Source of the DNA: Oidiodendron maius Zn
Taxonomy: Eukaryota; Ascomycota; Leotiomycetes; Myxotrichaceae
Length of the DNA stretch: 64,000 bases
NCBI GenBank assembly: GCA_000827325.1
Contig: KN832877.1
Coordinates: forward strand, 868,001 to 932,000
Direction of reading: 5' to 3'
In this document: positions 11,602 to 22,493 of the stretch, piece by piece
Layout of the letters: each line of letters begins with the position of its first letter
Numbering within the stretch: position 1 is the stretch's first letter
Made by a program: the position numbers and the translations under genes
The notes under the pieces: model-generated
Seen by the model: the letters and a program-made list of their open reading frames with translations, nothing else
The model's database searches: none
What the model was told of the DNA's origin: nothing

Positions 11602-14600
11602 ATGAGCGCTCCTACGAGTTCGACGCTACAAAGCGAGGGTCTCCGAGAGCGATACATTGCATTGTCCAAGAGGGACGATGACTATTCCAGCCAATCCGGC
11701 TCGGACGACGAAACCGAAACTGAAAAAGATGTAGACAAGGAGAAGAAGACCTTTGGCAGGACACCAGATGGCACAGGTTAGTTAGCCATATGAAAATTGA
11801 GATTTAACAGACGATACTAAGTCAATTAAAGTATTCATGGTCCCCGAGACGCATGATATGGTCTCTCAGCTTCTCGATCCTCGACAGCCCAAAAATTTCT
11901 CCGATGCCTTGGTCCTAGCAATCTTAGCCCTCCACATTCTTGCCCTCTACTTCCTTCCGTCATCTCTCAAACAACCGATATTCGCGATCCTCTTTCTGTT
12001 CTGGCGTGGTTGTTATAATATTGGTATCGGATATCTACTCCACATACAGTCTAATCGTCGGCGGTTGGTCGTGTGGGCTAAGAAATGGAATCTCTTTGAA
12101 AATCCCAGCACTGGCAAAAATCCCCGTCCCTGGCTGTACAAACTCATCAAGAGAGAGTTAGAGACAAAAATTCCTAGGGACTACAAATTCGAAGAAGCTC
12201 CAATTGAATACAACACGTGGTTGGTCTTCCGCAGGGTGGTGGACCTCATCCTGATGTGCGACTTCACATCTTACTGTCTGTTCGCCATTGCATGCGGAAG
12301 TCGCCCAGCAGGTGAAAGTGTTCTAATGACCATGGCTCGCTGGGTTACCGGGTGGGCTCTTGTAGGATTCAATCTCTGGGTTAAACTGGATGCCCACCGC
12401 GTGGTCAAGGACTATGCGTGGTACTGGGGAGATTTCTTCTACCTGATTGATCAAGAACTTACTTTTGATGGGGTCTTCGAAATGGCTCCTCACCCAATGT
12501 ACTCTGTAGGCTATGCCGGGTACTACGGTATCTCCATGATGGCAGCGAGCTATTCCGTGCTATTCATCTCCATTGTTGCCCATGCTGCACAGTTTGTCTT
12601 CCTTGTTTACGTGGAGAATCCCCACATTGAGAAGACATATAACCCCCCGCCGCCAAGAAAACGAACAGAAAATCCGAGCCAAAGCGACATTGAAAATGCA
12701 AATATCTCTGCAGCACAGAAAGAAGGTATTGAGTATCATGGTCTTGTTGATGGACTGATTAAGCCTGCCGCCCCTACCAACCAACCGCTGGCTATCCATA
12801 AATTGATGGGCTTCGACAATATTGACTTGTTCCGGATAACCGATGTATCGGTCCTACTTCTGCAAGTCTGCATAATCCTCATCACTGCCTTTACCCCGTC
12901 TACTCCATTATTTCAGTTTTTCTTTGTCCTGAATGCAGTAGCATGGCGGGTGTGGTACACAGTTGGACTCGGTATTATCTTAAACAAGCAGTCAAACCAA
13001 AAGATGTGGACCCGACACTTTGTTAAGTTTGGTGATAGCACAGAAGAGGCATGGAGACAATGGAAAGGCATGTATCACCTGAGCATGACCATGAGCTACG
13101 CAAGCTTCATTGCTGCAACTTGGAAAATGTATTCCATACCATCAGATTGGGGTTACGGACTGGTATTATTGAAGCATGTCCTTGGAGTCGGACTGGTTGC
13201 CCTTCAAGTTTGGACGGCCGTTAGTATCTACGATTCCCTTGGAGAATTCGGATGGTTTTTCGGCGACTTCTTCTTTGACCAAGCACCAAAACTGACCTAC
13301 AGCGGCATCTATCGCTACTTGAACAATCCCGAACGCATCATTGGACTTGCGGGCATCTGGGGAGCTGTCTTCATATCTGGAAGCAAAGCCATCTTTTTCC
13401 TTGCTTTGCTTAGCCATATTCTGGCTCTTGGTTTTATCGAAGTCGTAGAGAAGCCCCATATGCAGAAACTGTACGGACGAAATCTTAGGCGCGAGGCTGG
13501 GCTCTCCAAGAGTATTAGGAGATCGCTACCTCCACATCTAAAGAAATGGCAGGGGAACGTAGACAAAGTTCTCGGCGAGACAACCCATTTCGTCGAGGAG
13601 TTTATTGATACTGCTCGGCCCAAGTTTGCAGCTGGCGTCTCAACAGTCGTTCGAGACACTACTGCTCTTTTCAAGCAGTATCCAGCCAGGATTACTTTGA
13701 CCCGCCTTGCTCCTGACTTAGCCGGCATTGACCCAAGCGATTATTCCATTTCTGTCGAGGGACAGCCATCGTCGGCCCTGGCTGTCAGTGATCGTTCAAT
13801 CGCCAAGGAAGGTCAAACTGCAAGATTCTCAACTGGACGGACAGATGCTTACAAGCCACTTGTATTTGAATACGGCGCTCCTATCAAAGTCAAATGGACA
13901 GCACCTGCAAATCACAACAAGTCTGATTGGGTTGGTCTCTATATGGTTGCCGATAATCCTTCTCGAGAAGTCACTCGAGTGTCATCCGCTGGTCGGTGGA
14001 TAGCAACGGTCCCTAACGAGCATGAATTTACGCCAGGAGACAAAGGCATCTTGATCTCTGATCAAAGAGTGTTGGGTGCCACACGTGAGGATGGTTCTGC
14101 GGAGGACTTTGTTACTGGAGAAATGCTATTCGAGGGCGACAAGCTCTGGTGGACCCAGGGTGTCTTCGAATTCCGTTACCACCATAATGGAAAGCACAAT
14201 GTTATAGCGATCTCTCTTCCATTTGAGATTCGTATTGGCCGTTTTGACGAGGATGATGTCGAAGTGGATTCCAACGGACTCATTCGCACAGCTGTCGAGA
14301 ATGCATTGCTTCCCCTGGTTCGGAACTGCTTCGACCGAGATCCAGACATCGCTCCAAATACTGTGGACGAAAGCTTCGGTAGTCTTGTCGAACGGGATAG
14401 CAAGTACGCCAAGCGGGTTGTCTTTGCAGTTCACCAAATGTTTGGCATTGAGTTTGCACCCGGTGTCGTACTCGCTGATGGGAACATAAAGAATCTAGCT
14501 TGGAGAATTTGCAATGCCAAGCAAGTATTGGTATGTTGAACATTTATTTACCATTTATCCTCACTACATACCACTGGACGCATATGACCCAGTTACCTCA

Positions 14601-14688
14601 TTATCACGGACTAATCAAACGTTATTAGGCACCTTACAGTATGTCCCATTCAAAGGGAAGATCAACGCCAACCGGGGAGAAGTTTTAA
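11602..14688 (+). CDS. CHO2: phosphatidylethanolamine N-methyltransferase
   Basis: Exons 11602-11776, 11832-14530 and 14629-14688 give 977 residues, fitting fungal Cho2. An acidic N-terminal tail precedes two repeated membrane methyltransferase modules. Each carries a motif like [27 protein letters not shown] (first part) or [24 protein letters not shown] (first part), with several transmembrane helices. The C-terminal part is soluble and ends with CNAKQVL joined to [11 protein letters not shown] by the last splice. Cho2 performs the first methylation of phosphatidylethanolamine in the ER membrane using S-adenosylmethionine, on the route to phosphatidylcholine. The last intron is needed: unspliced, the frame stops at once. 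Confidence 0.96.
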
Positions 14689-15082
14689 TTATCGGCGGCA
14701 GCATGTTATAGATTGGGCGGTTTGCTGGTTTATAGAATGCGGTTATACCCTTGAGAGAAGAATGCATGGATATGCGTTATCAGTGTGAAGATGCTTTCCA
14801 TGTCTTCTTTGTCAAAAACAATGTGGCACTGCCTATACACGGGGCAGGGTGAAAATCGTGTGCGTATCCAATTACAAGTTAGAGCCTATGCTGAATCCCC
14901 GTACCTCTTACAAAATCTTGTGAGACGTGTATATCAAGGAGAATTTAATGAAGCCCGCTAGTTTTCACGTATTGCTCATGCCTCTAGAACAGCTTGACAA
15001 TTATAAATGACACATATCAGCAAGTAAATTCAGATGCGACAAAATTGATCTTATTAACTATACTTATTGAGTTGACAAACTT
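14689..15082. other. convergent 3' flanks of CHO2 and RAD4
   Basis: An AT-rich 394-nt stretch lies between two convergent stop codons. It likely holds both 3' UTRs and poly(A) signals. No frame of interest is present. Confidence 0.5.
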
Positions 15083-18000
15083 CTACTCTTCATCATCATC
15101 CTCATCGTTATGCGCAAAGTAATGTGATTTTAAGGCATCGATACTCTTCCGTGCGGCATTCCTTCGAGGTGTCTTTCTCAAAGTCTCTGGTGTATCAGCG
15201 GACGTTGAACCTCTTTTTGCTATACGTTTTATGGGCTTTTTGGAAACTTCGTCGGTGTCTGAGCCAGCATCTTCGGAAACACTCATCAGGTCTGAAAGTG
15301 ATGATGTCTCATCGTCGTCCAGTTCCGAATCCAGGATTATTTGTCTACGTATCTTGCCGGCATTGGAAGATGATATCCGTTGTTTGGTTTTTGCTGAACG
15401 GTTAGCCGGTGTCTTGCTTTCGGTACGAGATGCTTGGCGCTTTGCTGTTGTAGGCTTATTAGCAGAGCCTAGCACTCTAGAATGTCTCTTAATATCCTGG
15501 CTTCTAGTTTGCGCATCTTCCATGTCCTCTTCCTTATCTGTATCCAAAACAGACCCAACTTTGGCATTTGACTGAAGAGATTGAGGTGTAGGAAAACCTA
15601 TATTTGGCTTCACTCGTTCATCATGGCCTTCAACCACAAATCCGCCATCGGAACCGTCGTCGTCTTCGTGAGCAACTGGGAAGAACCCTGGCGTGTGATG
15701 GACATCTAACTCCTCTTCATCATGACCTTCGGGTAAGAAGCCGCCCGCCAAATCTTCATCCCTTTGCTCCATGATTCTTCTCTGTGCTTCCACATCTCGG
15801 TCAACGGTTTTCCCCTTGTTCTTATTCGTCCAGGGATTGAACGCGTCCACATCATCACCTACATCGGCACCATACTCTTCTCGTACCCTCTCAACTATCC
15901 TCAGGCCCATCAGCATTTTCCGCCACATACCAATTGCAGCCTTCTGCCTCTTCTCGTCCTCTTTTCTCACCCTTTCTGCCTCATCCTTTTCCCACTCCTC
16001 CATCACTGCGTCGAGGTATTCCTCAGCGACAACCACTCCTGTGATGACAGGAACCGCCATCCGGTATCCAAATTCAAATCCGGTAACAGCTTCTGCATAA
16101 TCAATCCCTAGCTTCTTACAAATCTTGACCGTTCCTCTTCTTGGGATATGAACAGCACCCTTCGGAAGCATACTGTCCACGTATAAATCTATATTCCCAA
16201 AATTGTTTTTGGGTATAATTCCATTTCGTATCGGAGGTGGAATAATCCATTCGGTCTGATCCCAGCTGTAAAGGCCTTGAAGAACTTTCTCGCCTGTGGC
16301 TTGTTCAGCATCTGCTAATTCCCGCCTTCGGTTTATCGTCGCGGCACGATATGGAACACGCTTAAGAGGTTCTTCGCCCTCAATAGGGACTCTTCCTTCC
16401 TTATGCCAGGTTTCAATAGTTTTACAGTTTACAACATCCTTTCGCAAGAACACCTTCTCTTCCACAGAAGTATTACCCTTCCCTTTGACAGTGAACATTT
16501 TAACATGCTTTGCCATAGGAAGAATCGCTTCTTCTCTTTTCAGGTGCCTCTCCAGCACGTAATCTTGTGAAGTCTTGAAGTATTGTAAAGTTTCTTTTCC
16601 CTCTTCAACTTCTTTTCTCTCTGGCTTAGCCGGTTTAAGGGCAGTGAGGTCTTCGTAGTCGTCAACTTCAGTTCGCGGTGCATTCTTGCTGCCTTTAACG
16701 TAACCACTCATCACGGTTTTAAACCAATCATACATCTCGTAATGCTTGACCTTGCCATGCCGATTATACACAGGGACTTTTTCAACGGGTATTCGGTTGC
16801 CTTTTGTACGGCCCGGCCAGATTTGACGTTTGAGATATCTCGTCGTAACATCCTTGGCTGTGCCATCTGAAGAATGACCAATGATATATGACGTGACTTG
16901 TTTGGCTTTCTCTGCTTTCGCACCTCTAGGCTCAAATTTCTCGAGAATTTGCGGATCAGTGGCCACCTGATGAAGCACAATAGGATCTACCGCCGTGTAG
17001 GTATTCGTTAGAGGAGATAGCACCTCAGTCCAGTAATGAGGGAAAAGAAGGTCTTTGTCATACGGTTTAGATGGCTGAGCCCGCGTTGATGGGGTGACAT
17101 CAATAACAGACTCATTGTCATCATCATCTTCAGCCACAGATTCTTCTGAGCCAGAGATACCTGTATGCGATTTCTTTAAACCACCTGCTTTGGAGCTTCG
17201 CCTTGCAGGTTTCTTTGATTTGGTGAGATTTGTTGACTTCCGGGCCAATTCTGTTTTACGGCTTTTAGCAGTTTTCACTGTTGTCTCGCCATCGCTGTCC
17301 TCGTCCTCATCCACTGAAGAGGAATCATCTACTATCTCAGCTTGCTTCTTCAGCCTTCGAGGGTTCCTTTTAGACGCTTCTTCGTTTTGGCTCCACCCAA
17401 ACCCTAGAGGCTGTAAATTTGCTATCATTCTGGCCTCGATGTTCAAGCCTCTCAATAGAGCCGTGAAAAGTTGTGCGCCCACATCCCGACTGCCATCTAA
17501 AGCCTTTGCACGTTCTCTAAATTCTGCAATATCTCGTATGCGTTCGCCATGCAGCTCCGGTTCATGATCATCATTGTTGTAACTCTTCATTTCCGCATCT
17601 AGCCTCTCGAGAGACATGTACCCCAGCTTTCTCAACCCCGGGCATGTGATCCTGAATCTTTGCCTCCAGTAATTGATCAAAACCTTGAGGAGCCTAATGA
17701 GTGGATCTCCATTGCTCCTGTTGAAAAGGCCAGCATTCAACCTCTCAGCTGGTTCTCCCCAGTCCCTTTGGTTCCGTGCATCTGGTTCCTTTCTTTTCGA
17801 ATTTTCTTCTTTGCCTTTGCCTTTACCTTTGGCCTTTGGGACCTCTTCTTTCTTAGATATTATACCAATATCACGTCGCCATCTCTCAACCTCTTTCTGA
17901 ACTCCATGTGGCAATTGCTTCAAAAGAATGTGATGTAGCTCTCTATCGCATAGCCATGAGTTCCTAATTGCATTGTGCCACATCAACATTTGTACATGCA

Positions 18001-18475
18001 TCTGGTGAGTTGCAACTCGAATACCCCTCTCAATTTTACTAGGACCCTTTTTGGTTCCAAGTGGGTTGGTCAGAGAAACCCTTGTATCCTTTCGTAGCGT
18101 CAACTCGAGATCGCCGGATGGGAGCGGCGCAGATGTCTCCGCCGCTGCATGAGTTTGTATATCTTCAAATTCGATATCCTCGTCGTCATCGGAGGCATCG
18201 TTTGCCTTCTGTCGTTTCGGGGCAGGGACATCTTCGAACTCATCTTCGGAGCAGGCGGAAGAGCTTTCCTGGTCATCACTGGTGGCCAGCTTTTTAAGCA
18301 AATCTTTAGAATGTTCGGCGGATCGTTTTGGCCCTGTGCCTGCGTCCAAATCGTCAAATAGAGTTGGCTTTCGTGGAGGCGTCGCGAGGGGTCTGCCCTT
18401 GCCCTTCCCAGGCCTGGATGACCCAGCCTGTGGCGAAAGAGAACGCAGCCGTTTGCGTGGGAGGAATGGGGGCAT
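15083..18475 (-). CDS. RAD4: nucleotide excision repair damage sensor Rad4/XPC
   Basis: One long exon encodes about 1130 residues from the ATG at 18475 (MPPFLPRKRLRSLSP), chosen over an in-frame codon 141 nt upstream because this is the usual fungal N-terminus. A basic and acidic disordered N-terminus is followed by the transglutaminase-like core (RDVGAQLFTALLRGLNIEAR) interrupted by an acidic insert. BHD1 to BHD3 follow, with the hallmark PKNNFGNIDLYVDSMLPKGA region and a helix ending in EEWEKDEAERVRKEDEKR. The acidic C-terminal tail is long and low in complexity. Rad4 with Rad23 recognises distorted DNA and recruits TFIIH in the nucleus. Confidence 0.95.
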   Translation of the reverse strand: MPPFLPRKRLRSLSPQAGSSRPGKGKGRPLATPPRKPTLFDDLDAGTGPKRSAEHSKDLLKKLATSDDQESSSACSEDEFEDVPAPKRQKANDASDDDEDIEFEDIQTHAAAETSAPLPSGDLELTLRKDTRVSLTNPLGTKKGPSKIERGIRVATHQMHVQMLMWHNAIRNSWLCDRELHHILLKQLPHGVQKEVERWRRDIGIISKKEEVPKAKGKGKGKEENSKRKEPDARNQRDWGEPAERLNAGLFNRSNGDPLIRLLKVLINYWRQRFRITCPGLRKLGYMSLERLDAEMKSYNNDDHEPELHGERIRDIAEFRERAKALDGSRDVGAQLFTALLRGLNIEARMIANLQPLGFGWSQNEEASKRNPRRLKKQAEIVDDSSSVDEDEDSDGETTVKTAKSRKTELARKSTNLTKSKKPARRSSKAGGLKKSHTGISGSEESVAEDDDDNESVIDVTPSTRAQPSKPYDKDLLFPHYWTEVLSPLTNTYTAVDPIVLHQVATDPQILEKFEPRGAKAEKAKQVTSYIIGHSSDGTAKDVTTRYLKRQIWPGRTKGNRIPVEKVPVYNRHGKVKHYEMYDWFKTVMSGYVKGSKNAPRTEVDDYEDLTALKPAKPERKEVEEGKETLQYFKTSQDYVLERHLKREEAILPMAKHVKMFTVKGKGNTSVEEKVFLRKDVVNCKTIETWHKEGRVPIEGEEPLKRVPYRAATINRRRELADAEQATGEKVLQGLYSWDQTEWIIPPPIRNGIIPKNNFGNIDLYVDSMLPKGAVHIPRRGTVKICKKLGIDYAEAVTGFEFGYRMAVPVITGVVVAEEYLDAVMEEWEKDEAERVRKEDEKRQKAAIGMWRKMLMGLRIVERVREEYGADVGDDVDAFNPWTNKNKGKTVDRDVEAQRRIMEQRDEDLAGGFLPEGHDEEELDVHHTPGFFPVAHEDDDGSDGGFVVEGHDERVKPNIGFPTPQSLQSNAKVGSVLDTDKEEDMEDAQTRSQDIKRHSRVLGSANKPTTAKRQASRTESKTPANRSAKTKQRISSSNAGKIRRQIILDSELDDDETSSLSDLMSVSEDAGSDTDEVSKKPIKRIAKRGSTSADTPETLRKTPRRNAARKSIDALKSHYFAHNDEDDDEE

Positions 18476-18847
18476 TTCGTAACATGGCACAAATCCTGGG
18501 AGTGTAATGAGCAAAACACCTTGCGCGATGCGGTTTGGTGGAGTTCGACGCGGTTGATGGATGAATGAATCACCGCGGCTGCAGCCTCTCGGCGAATTTA
18601 TTTTCTCAGCCTTCATACGACGTCAGAGCTTCCTACGAGTCTAAAAGTACTCTGGCACCGTAAAACTGGACTGAAGGCAGCACTTTTGAGAATCTTGCTT
18701 TTATAGGTCCAAATTCGTGCCTTTATCTATTGTCGATTGGGAATCGGACGAATTTCCGCTTCTATGCTGGTATCTCTACTTGCGACCGCGCCATTGACAT
18801 CATAACGCCTTACAATGCCAGTTCCCAAATCCCCAATTTGCTCTAAT
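18476..18847. promoter_or_regulatory. upstream region of RAD4
   Basis: A 372-nt interval lies between MDP1 and RAD4, both on the minus strand. It should carry the RAD4 promoter and the MDP1 3' UTR. No named motif is visible. Confidence 0.4.
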
Positions 18848-19499
18848 TTATTTCCTTATTGCCTCATGCCCATGTTTTTTCCTCCATTCTCTTATACCGT
18901 TATCGAGCTCATTGACTGTTACCCCATCTCTTACCTGTGGAACATTAGTATGGCTTTACCAAGAGGAAATTACATTTACTTCCCAGTTGCATGTGCACGC
19001 CCAGGCTCTCGACATTCCTATTCCTTGATTCGTCATCAAAGAACAATATGTCCTCGTATCTCAGACCAGTTTGTTTCTGCAGTTTCACGAAGTGTGTGAT
19101 CTTGCTTCCAGGGTATATCTCCAGATAGTCAAAATATTCGATGGCTTTCTTCTTCTTCCCATCCCCATCCGGTATCTGCAACAGACGCAGCATCTCTCGC
19201 GCTAGGTCAGGCGTCATTGTTCTCGATGCCGCTCCAATCTTTATGCCCCGCTCCCGGAGAACGGAGAGGATGGACGGGACCTCGCTGTAGAAAGCGAAAG
19301 TCTCTCCAAAACGATCCTTTGTAGAGTCGTGAGTTGGAGATGGTTTCAATGGCGGTGAAACATGTGTGTCTACCCAGAAAGGCCATAAGGTATAATCCAG
19401 ATCAAAAACTATAAGCTTGGGAAGGATAAGGGAGTCGGTGAGAGTCGAGGGTGCAGGTGTCAATGAGATAGAAGTGCTTTTACTCTGCTTTTTCGGCAT
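18848..19499 (-). CDS. magnesium-dependent phosphatase-1 (HAD family)
   Basis: The main exon from 19499 carries the HAD motif DLDYTLWPFWVDTH (nucleophile and acid Asp) near residue 33. It also has the AASRTM motif II region and the FFDDESRN motif IV, giving a clear MDP-1 assignment. Unspliced, the frame ends at 18945 with 184 residues and an atypical tail. An alternative tail reading VRDGVTVNELDNGIREWRKK and stopping at 18848 lies just downstream and matches the family C-terminus. An intron with branch-like ACTAAT and acceptor CCACAG precedes it. The in-frame donor appears to be GTGCAC at about the LG of SLG. MDP-1 is thought to act on fructosamine-6-phosphates or protein phosphotyrosine. The exact donor is uncertain. 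Confidence 0.8.
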
Positions 19500-19989
19500 T
19501 TTCAGGCTGAATTTGACGACAGTAAATGTACGCTATTATTCGAGGAACAGTTTGGCACGTCCTGGGTTTCGTAGTTATCGTGGTGATTGGAGTAGAGAGT
19601 GAGAAGTGCGGTTGTTGATCAAGGCGTTTAGTGGTGGTAGCAGCGAGGTTGCGGGCCGAGGCTGACAAGGCTGCGATCCACTAGCAACATCTAGACGTCA
19701 CTTATTCCAGATGACTCGCGCCTGCCCACTCTCCAATTCCTTTCGGCTTTCTCTTTTTTCTGCCTTCTTACTTAATACTAACAACATATATTCTTACTCT
19801 GGGAGTAAATATTTGTTCTTTTGACCTCTATAGGCGATATTCTTGTCTCTAGTCATTTTTTTCTCCTTTGAAGTTGCTAGATCCTCTTTCCTGATAATCG
19901 CTCTCCCAGAAAACAACGAGTCAAACCGGACAGCTCCCTGCTGTCTCAGTCCTATCGTTGTCCAGATAACTTATCTATATTAAGACGAA
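19500..19989. promoter_or_regulatory. divergent promoter MDP1/GNAT
   Basis: A 490-nt interval separates divergent genes, with CT-rich tracts approaching the acetyltransferase ATG. No gene is seen in it. Confidence 0.4.
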
Positions 19990-20568
19990 ATGGATTCACT
20001 CTCTGTACTTGCAATGGCGGCTGCGGCGGCTCCGCGATCCCAAGCTCAGCCTGCAACGGATTTCACTATACGCAAGGCCCGAAACGAAGATATACCACTA
20101 CTGGGTCCAGTCGAGCGTTCTGCCGCCGAAATATTTCGCAGTGTGAATCTTGATTTTCTCTCAGATGGGCTAACCATGGACGAGTCGCTTTTGTCGAAGA
20201 TGACGAACTCAAACCATCTCTGGGTTGCGGTCAACAAATCGGATCAACCTATTGGCTTCGCCGGGGGAGAAGATATCGATGGCAACTTCCACGTTGCTGA
20301 AGTATCTGTTACCCAACATGCTCAAGGTAAGGGAGTTGGGAAGTCTTTGATGACTGAGTTGATACGACAGGCTAAAGAAGAGGGTTATACAACAATTACC
20401 TTGACCACATACCGAGATCTCCCCTGGAACGGGCCGTGGTACAATAAACTGGGCTTTTTGGAGGTAAAAGTGGACGAAATGGGACGGGAGTACTCGAAAA
20501 TGTTGGATTCTGAGGCCCATCACGGTCACGACATGAATTTGAGATGTATCATGAGAAAGATTCTATGA
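19990..20568 (+). CDS. GNAT-family N-acetyltransferase
   Basis: A single exon encodes 192 residues. After a short Ala-rich leader, the GNAT fold begins at FTIRKARNEDIPLLGPVE. The acetyl-CoA binding motif A is seen as VAEVSVTQHAQGKGVGKSLM, followed by helix and strand TITLTTYRDLPWNGPWYNKLGF, the motif B region of bacterial and fungal GNATs acting on small substrates. Family members transfer acetyl from acetyl-CoA to an amine; the acceptor cannot be deduced. The converging neighbour is a short-chain dehydrogenase. Confidence 0.88.
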   Translation: MDSLSVLAMAAAAAPRSQAQPATDFTIRKARNEDIPLLGPVERSAAEIFRSVNLDFLSDGLTMDESLLSKMTNSNHLWVAVNKSDQPIGFAGGEDIDGNFHVAEVSVTQHAQGKGVGKSLMTELIRQAKEEGYTTITLTTYRDLPWNGPWYNKLGFLEVKVDEMGREYSKMLDSEAHHGHDMNLRCIMRKIL

Positions 20569-20746
20569 TCCATTGAGTGGCTGCTTGCCAAGACACGGAG
20601 AAATGATGTACTGGTTCAGAGCATAATTCATTGTGAGATTTCGCACTCCTCCTTTTACTTGGAAAGGGCTGATGATAGGCAGATATCAAAGCTGAAGTCC
20701 GCCGGTCTAGGCAATTTGTTCGCCAAGACCGTATCGCAGAGATTTA

Positions 20747-21659
20747 TCACCAGGGAAAGGTGGTGCCGTCATAGTTCACGAATGTGCCAGAAGCAGCAGA
20801 TGATTTCTCAAGCGCATCAATCTTATCGGAATTTTGTTAGTTTGGTTACCGAAACGTGAATCGGAAGACAAACCTGCGCGATGACGCCGATTACACTCTG
20901 CTCTATTGTCATCGGTGGCTCTTTAACACCCACAACATCCGCATAGTTTTGCCCATTTATGGTTTTCACCCACCTATTCCAACTTTCGTGAGTTTATAAT
21001 CCACGTCTAAAAGCAGTTCGAGTCCTCACCCAGGATGAACAGCCAGCGACGCTATACCTTCATGCTCAAGATGCACTTTTTTAATCAGAAAATTCGCTCC
21101 TACTTTACTCAAACCGTACGACAGATTTGGTAATTGATCCATACACCCAATACTCCCAAGCACACTGCTGATCAGCACAAATTTTGGCTTGGAAGACGCT
21201 TTCAAGAGCGGATACGCCGCTTGGAAGAGTTTAATTGGTCCCAATGTATTGATTTCGAAGTCATCACGGAGGGATGAAAGAGAAGTGACGAGAACAGGCT
21301 TGAAAGATTCTCCAGATCCTGCATTTGCGATGATGGTATCGATGTGAGTAATGCCAAAGGCCGGTAGGCTCGTGACTACAGACTCGGCCGACGTGTCGGA
21401 TGTGCTCGCGAGGATCAGGACGATTAGTTTACTGCCCTCTGCAACAGGCAGTGCCTTGAGGTCATTAGTGGGAGTATTATCCGAGCGAACAGTGGCGATA
21501 GCTGTTGTATTCGGCCGCAAGAGGAGAGAGGAGACCAGCCCGAGACCAATTCCTGGAAACTCGTTAGAGGAGCGGCACGTGATATGCATGAAATAGGGGC
21601 TAGAAAAGGGGTAAACCTCGATTTGCTCCTGTGATCAAATAAACGATCTGAGACGACAT
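20747..21659 (-). CDS. short-chain dehydrogenase/reductase
   Basis: Four exons are predicted. The start is 21659; intron 1 is 21616-21553. The join yields the cofactor motif TGANRGIGLG. Further signatures are NAG in the middle, a catalytic Ser in VLISSVLGS and the YGLSK catalytic Tyr/Lys. After the third exon begins the product reads VHPGWVKT, the usual SDR turn, then QSVIGVIAQ, then a last exon ending SSAASGTFVNYDGTTFPW. These are classical SDR features of the C-factor/norsolorinic acid reductase-like subgroup, using NADP(H). It is not in a biosynthetic cluster, and the substrate is unknown. Confidence 0.88.
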
Positions 21660-22132
21660 TTTTGATGGTGGATAATCGTGTCAAGTGTATTTAAGCTGAT
21701 ATAGTATTATGGTGCCGATGTGTACGTTGTTGGAAGTGATGAAAATTGGAAGAAAGTTGGTGGGGGAAGCGGAGAAATGAAAGCGAGCGAAGCTCAACTC
21801 TCATTCGAGGCCTGTGCAAGATACATTAATGATCCCTGGCCGAGATAAAGAGGTCAAATGACCTGCTTGCTCATGTTGCGAGACAGTTGCCGCATGGCAA
21901 TTTTTGGTTCCTTCCTTTGGCGGGCGGGGTTAGAGTGTCACAGATCAGAAACTCCAAATACAGAAACATATGAGAAGACTCTCCTATCAGATCTGAATTT
22001 CTTCAATTCACTACTTGCATAAGCATCTACCAGCTTCCCGAGTAAACTCAACGCATAGGACAGACCACCGAAGTCTTGACCTCGTTTCCACCATATCGTT
22101 AGAAACCTCGATCCTTCCGCCAGGTTAACATC
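21660..22132. other. intergenic, no gene seen
   Basis: A 473-nt region upstream of the dehydrogenase. It probably contains its promoter and the 3' end of the small Ser/Gly-rich gene. No motif is assigned. Confidence 0.4.
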
Positions 22133-22493
22133 TCACTTCTTGTAGACATTGCCATTTGGAGCAGTGTAGGTTGAACTGCCTTGTCCATTGTTGTAATAGG
22201 TCGAATTGTTTCCGTTCGAGTAGTAGTAGCTACCGTTCTAGCCCTTGTCAGCGACATTCAATTCACGTCAAACCCCCACTCACTGAGTTGCTGTAGTGGT
22301 ACGCATCTCCGGCCGGCTGGCTGCGGGTGTCATAGCTATTACCCTGCAAGTCGTCAGAAATCTTCTAAATATATAGCCAGACAAAAGATAGGGGCTGTTC
22401 GACCTGGCTATTTGTCCCGCTTCCGGTGATGGTATACGGGGTGTACGAATTAGAAGAGCCCGAGTTGCTCCCAGAGTTACCTTTGCTGGACAT
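22133..22493 (-). CDS. tiny Ser/Gly/Asn/Tyr-rich conserved fungal protein
   Basis: Three exons (22493-22404, 22343-22284, 22237-22133) splice in frame to 84 residues. Composition is almost entirely Ser, Gly, Asn, Tyr and Thr. It starts MSSKGNSGSNSGSSNSYTPY, continues YHYSNSNGSYYYSNGN, and ends APNGNVYKK. The regular tyrosine pattern and the clean splice junctions in such a short gene argue it is real. I recall similar small proteins in other Pezizomycotina but know no function. No signal peptide or membrane segment is seen. It would be too short and too biased in composition for most gene callers. Confidence 0.72.
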
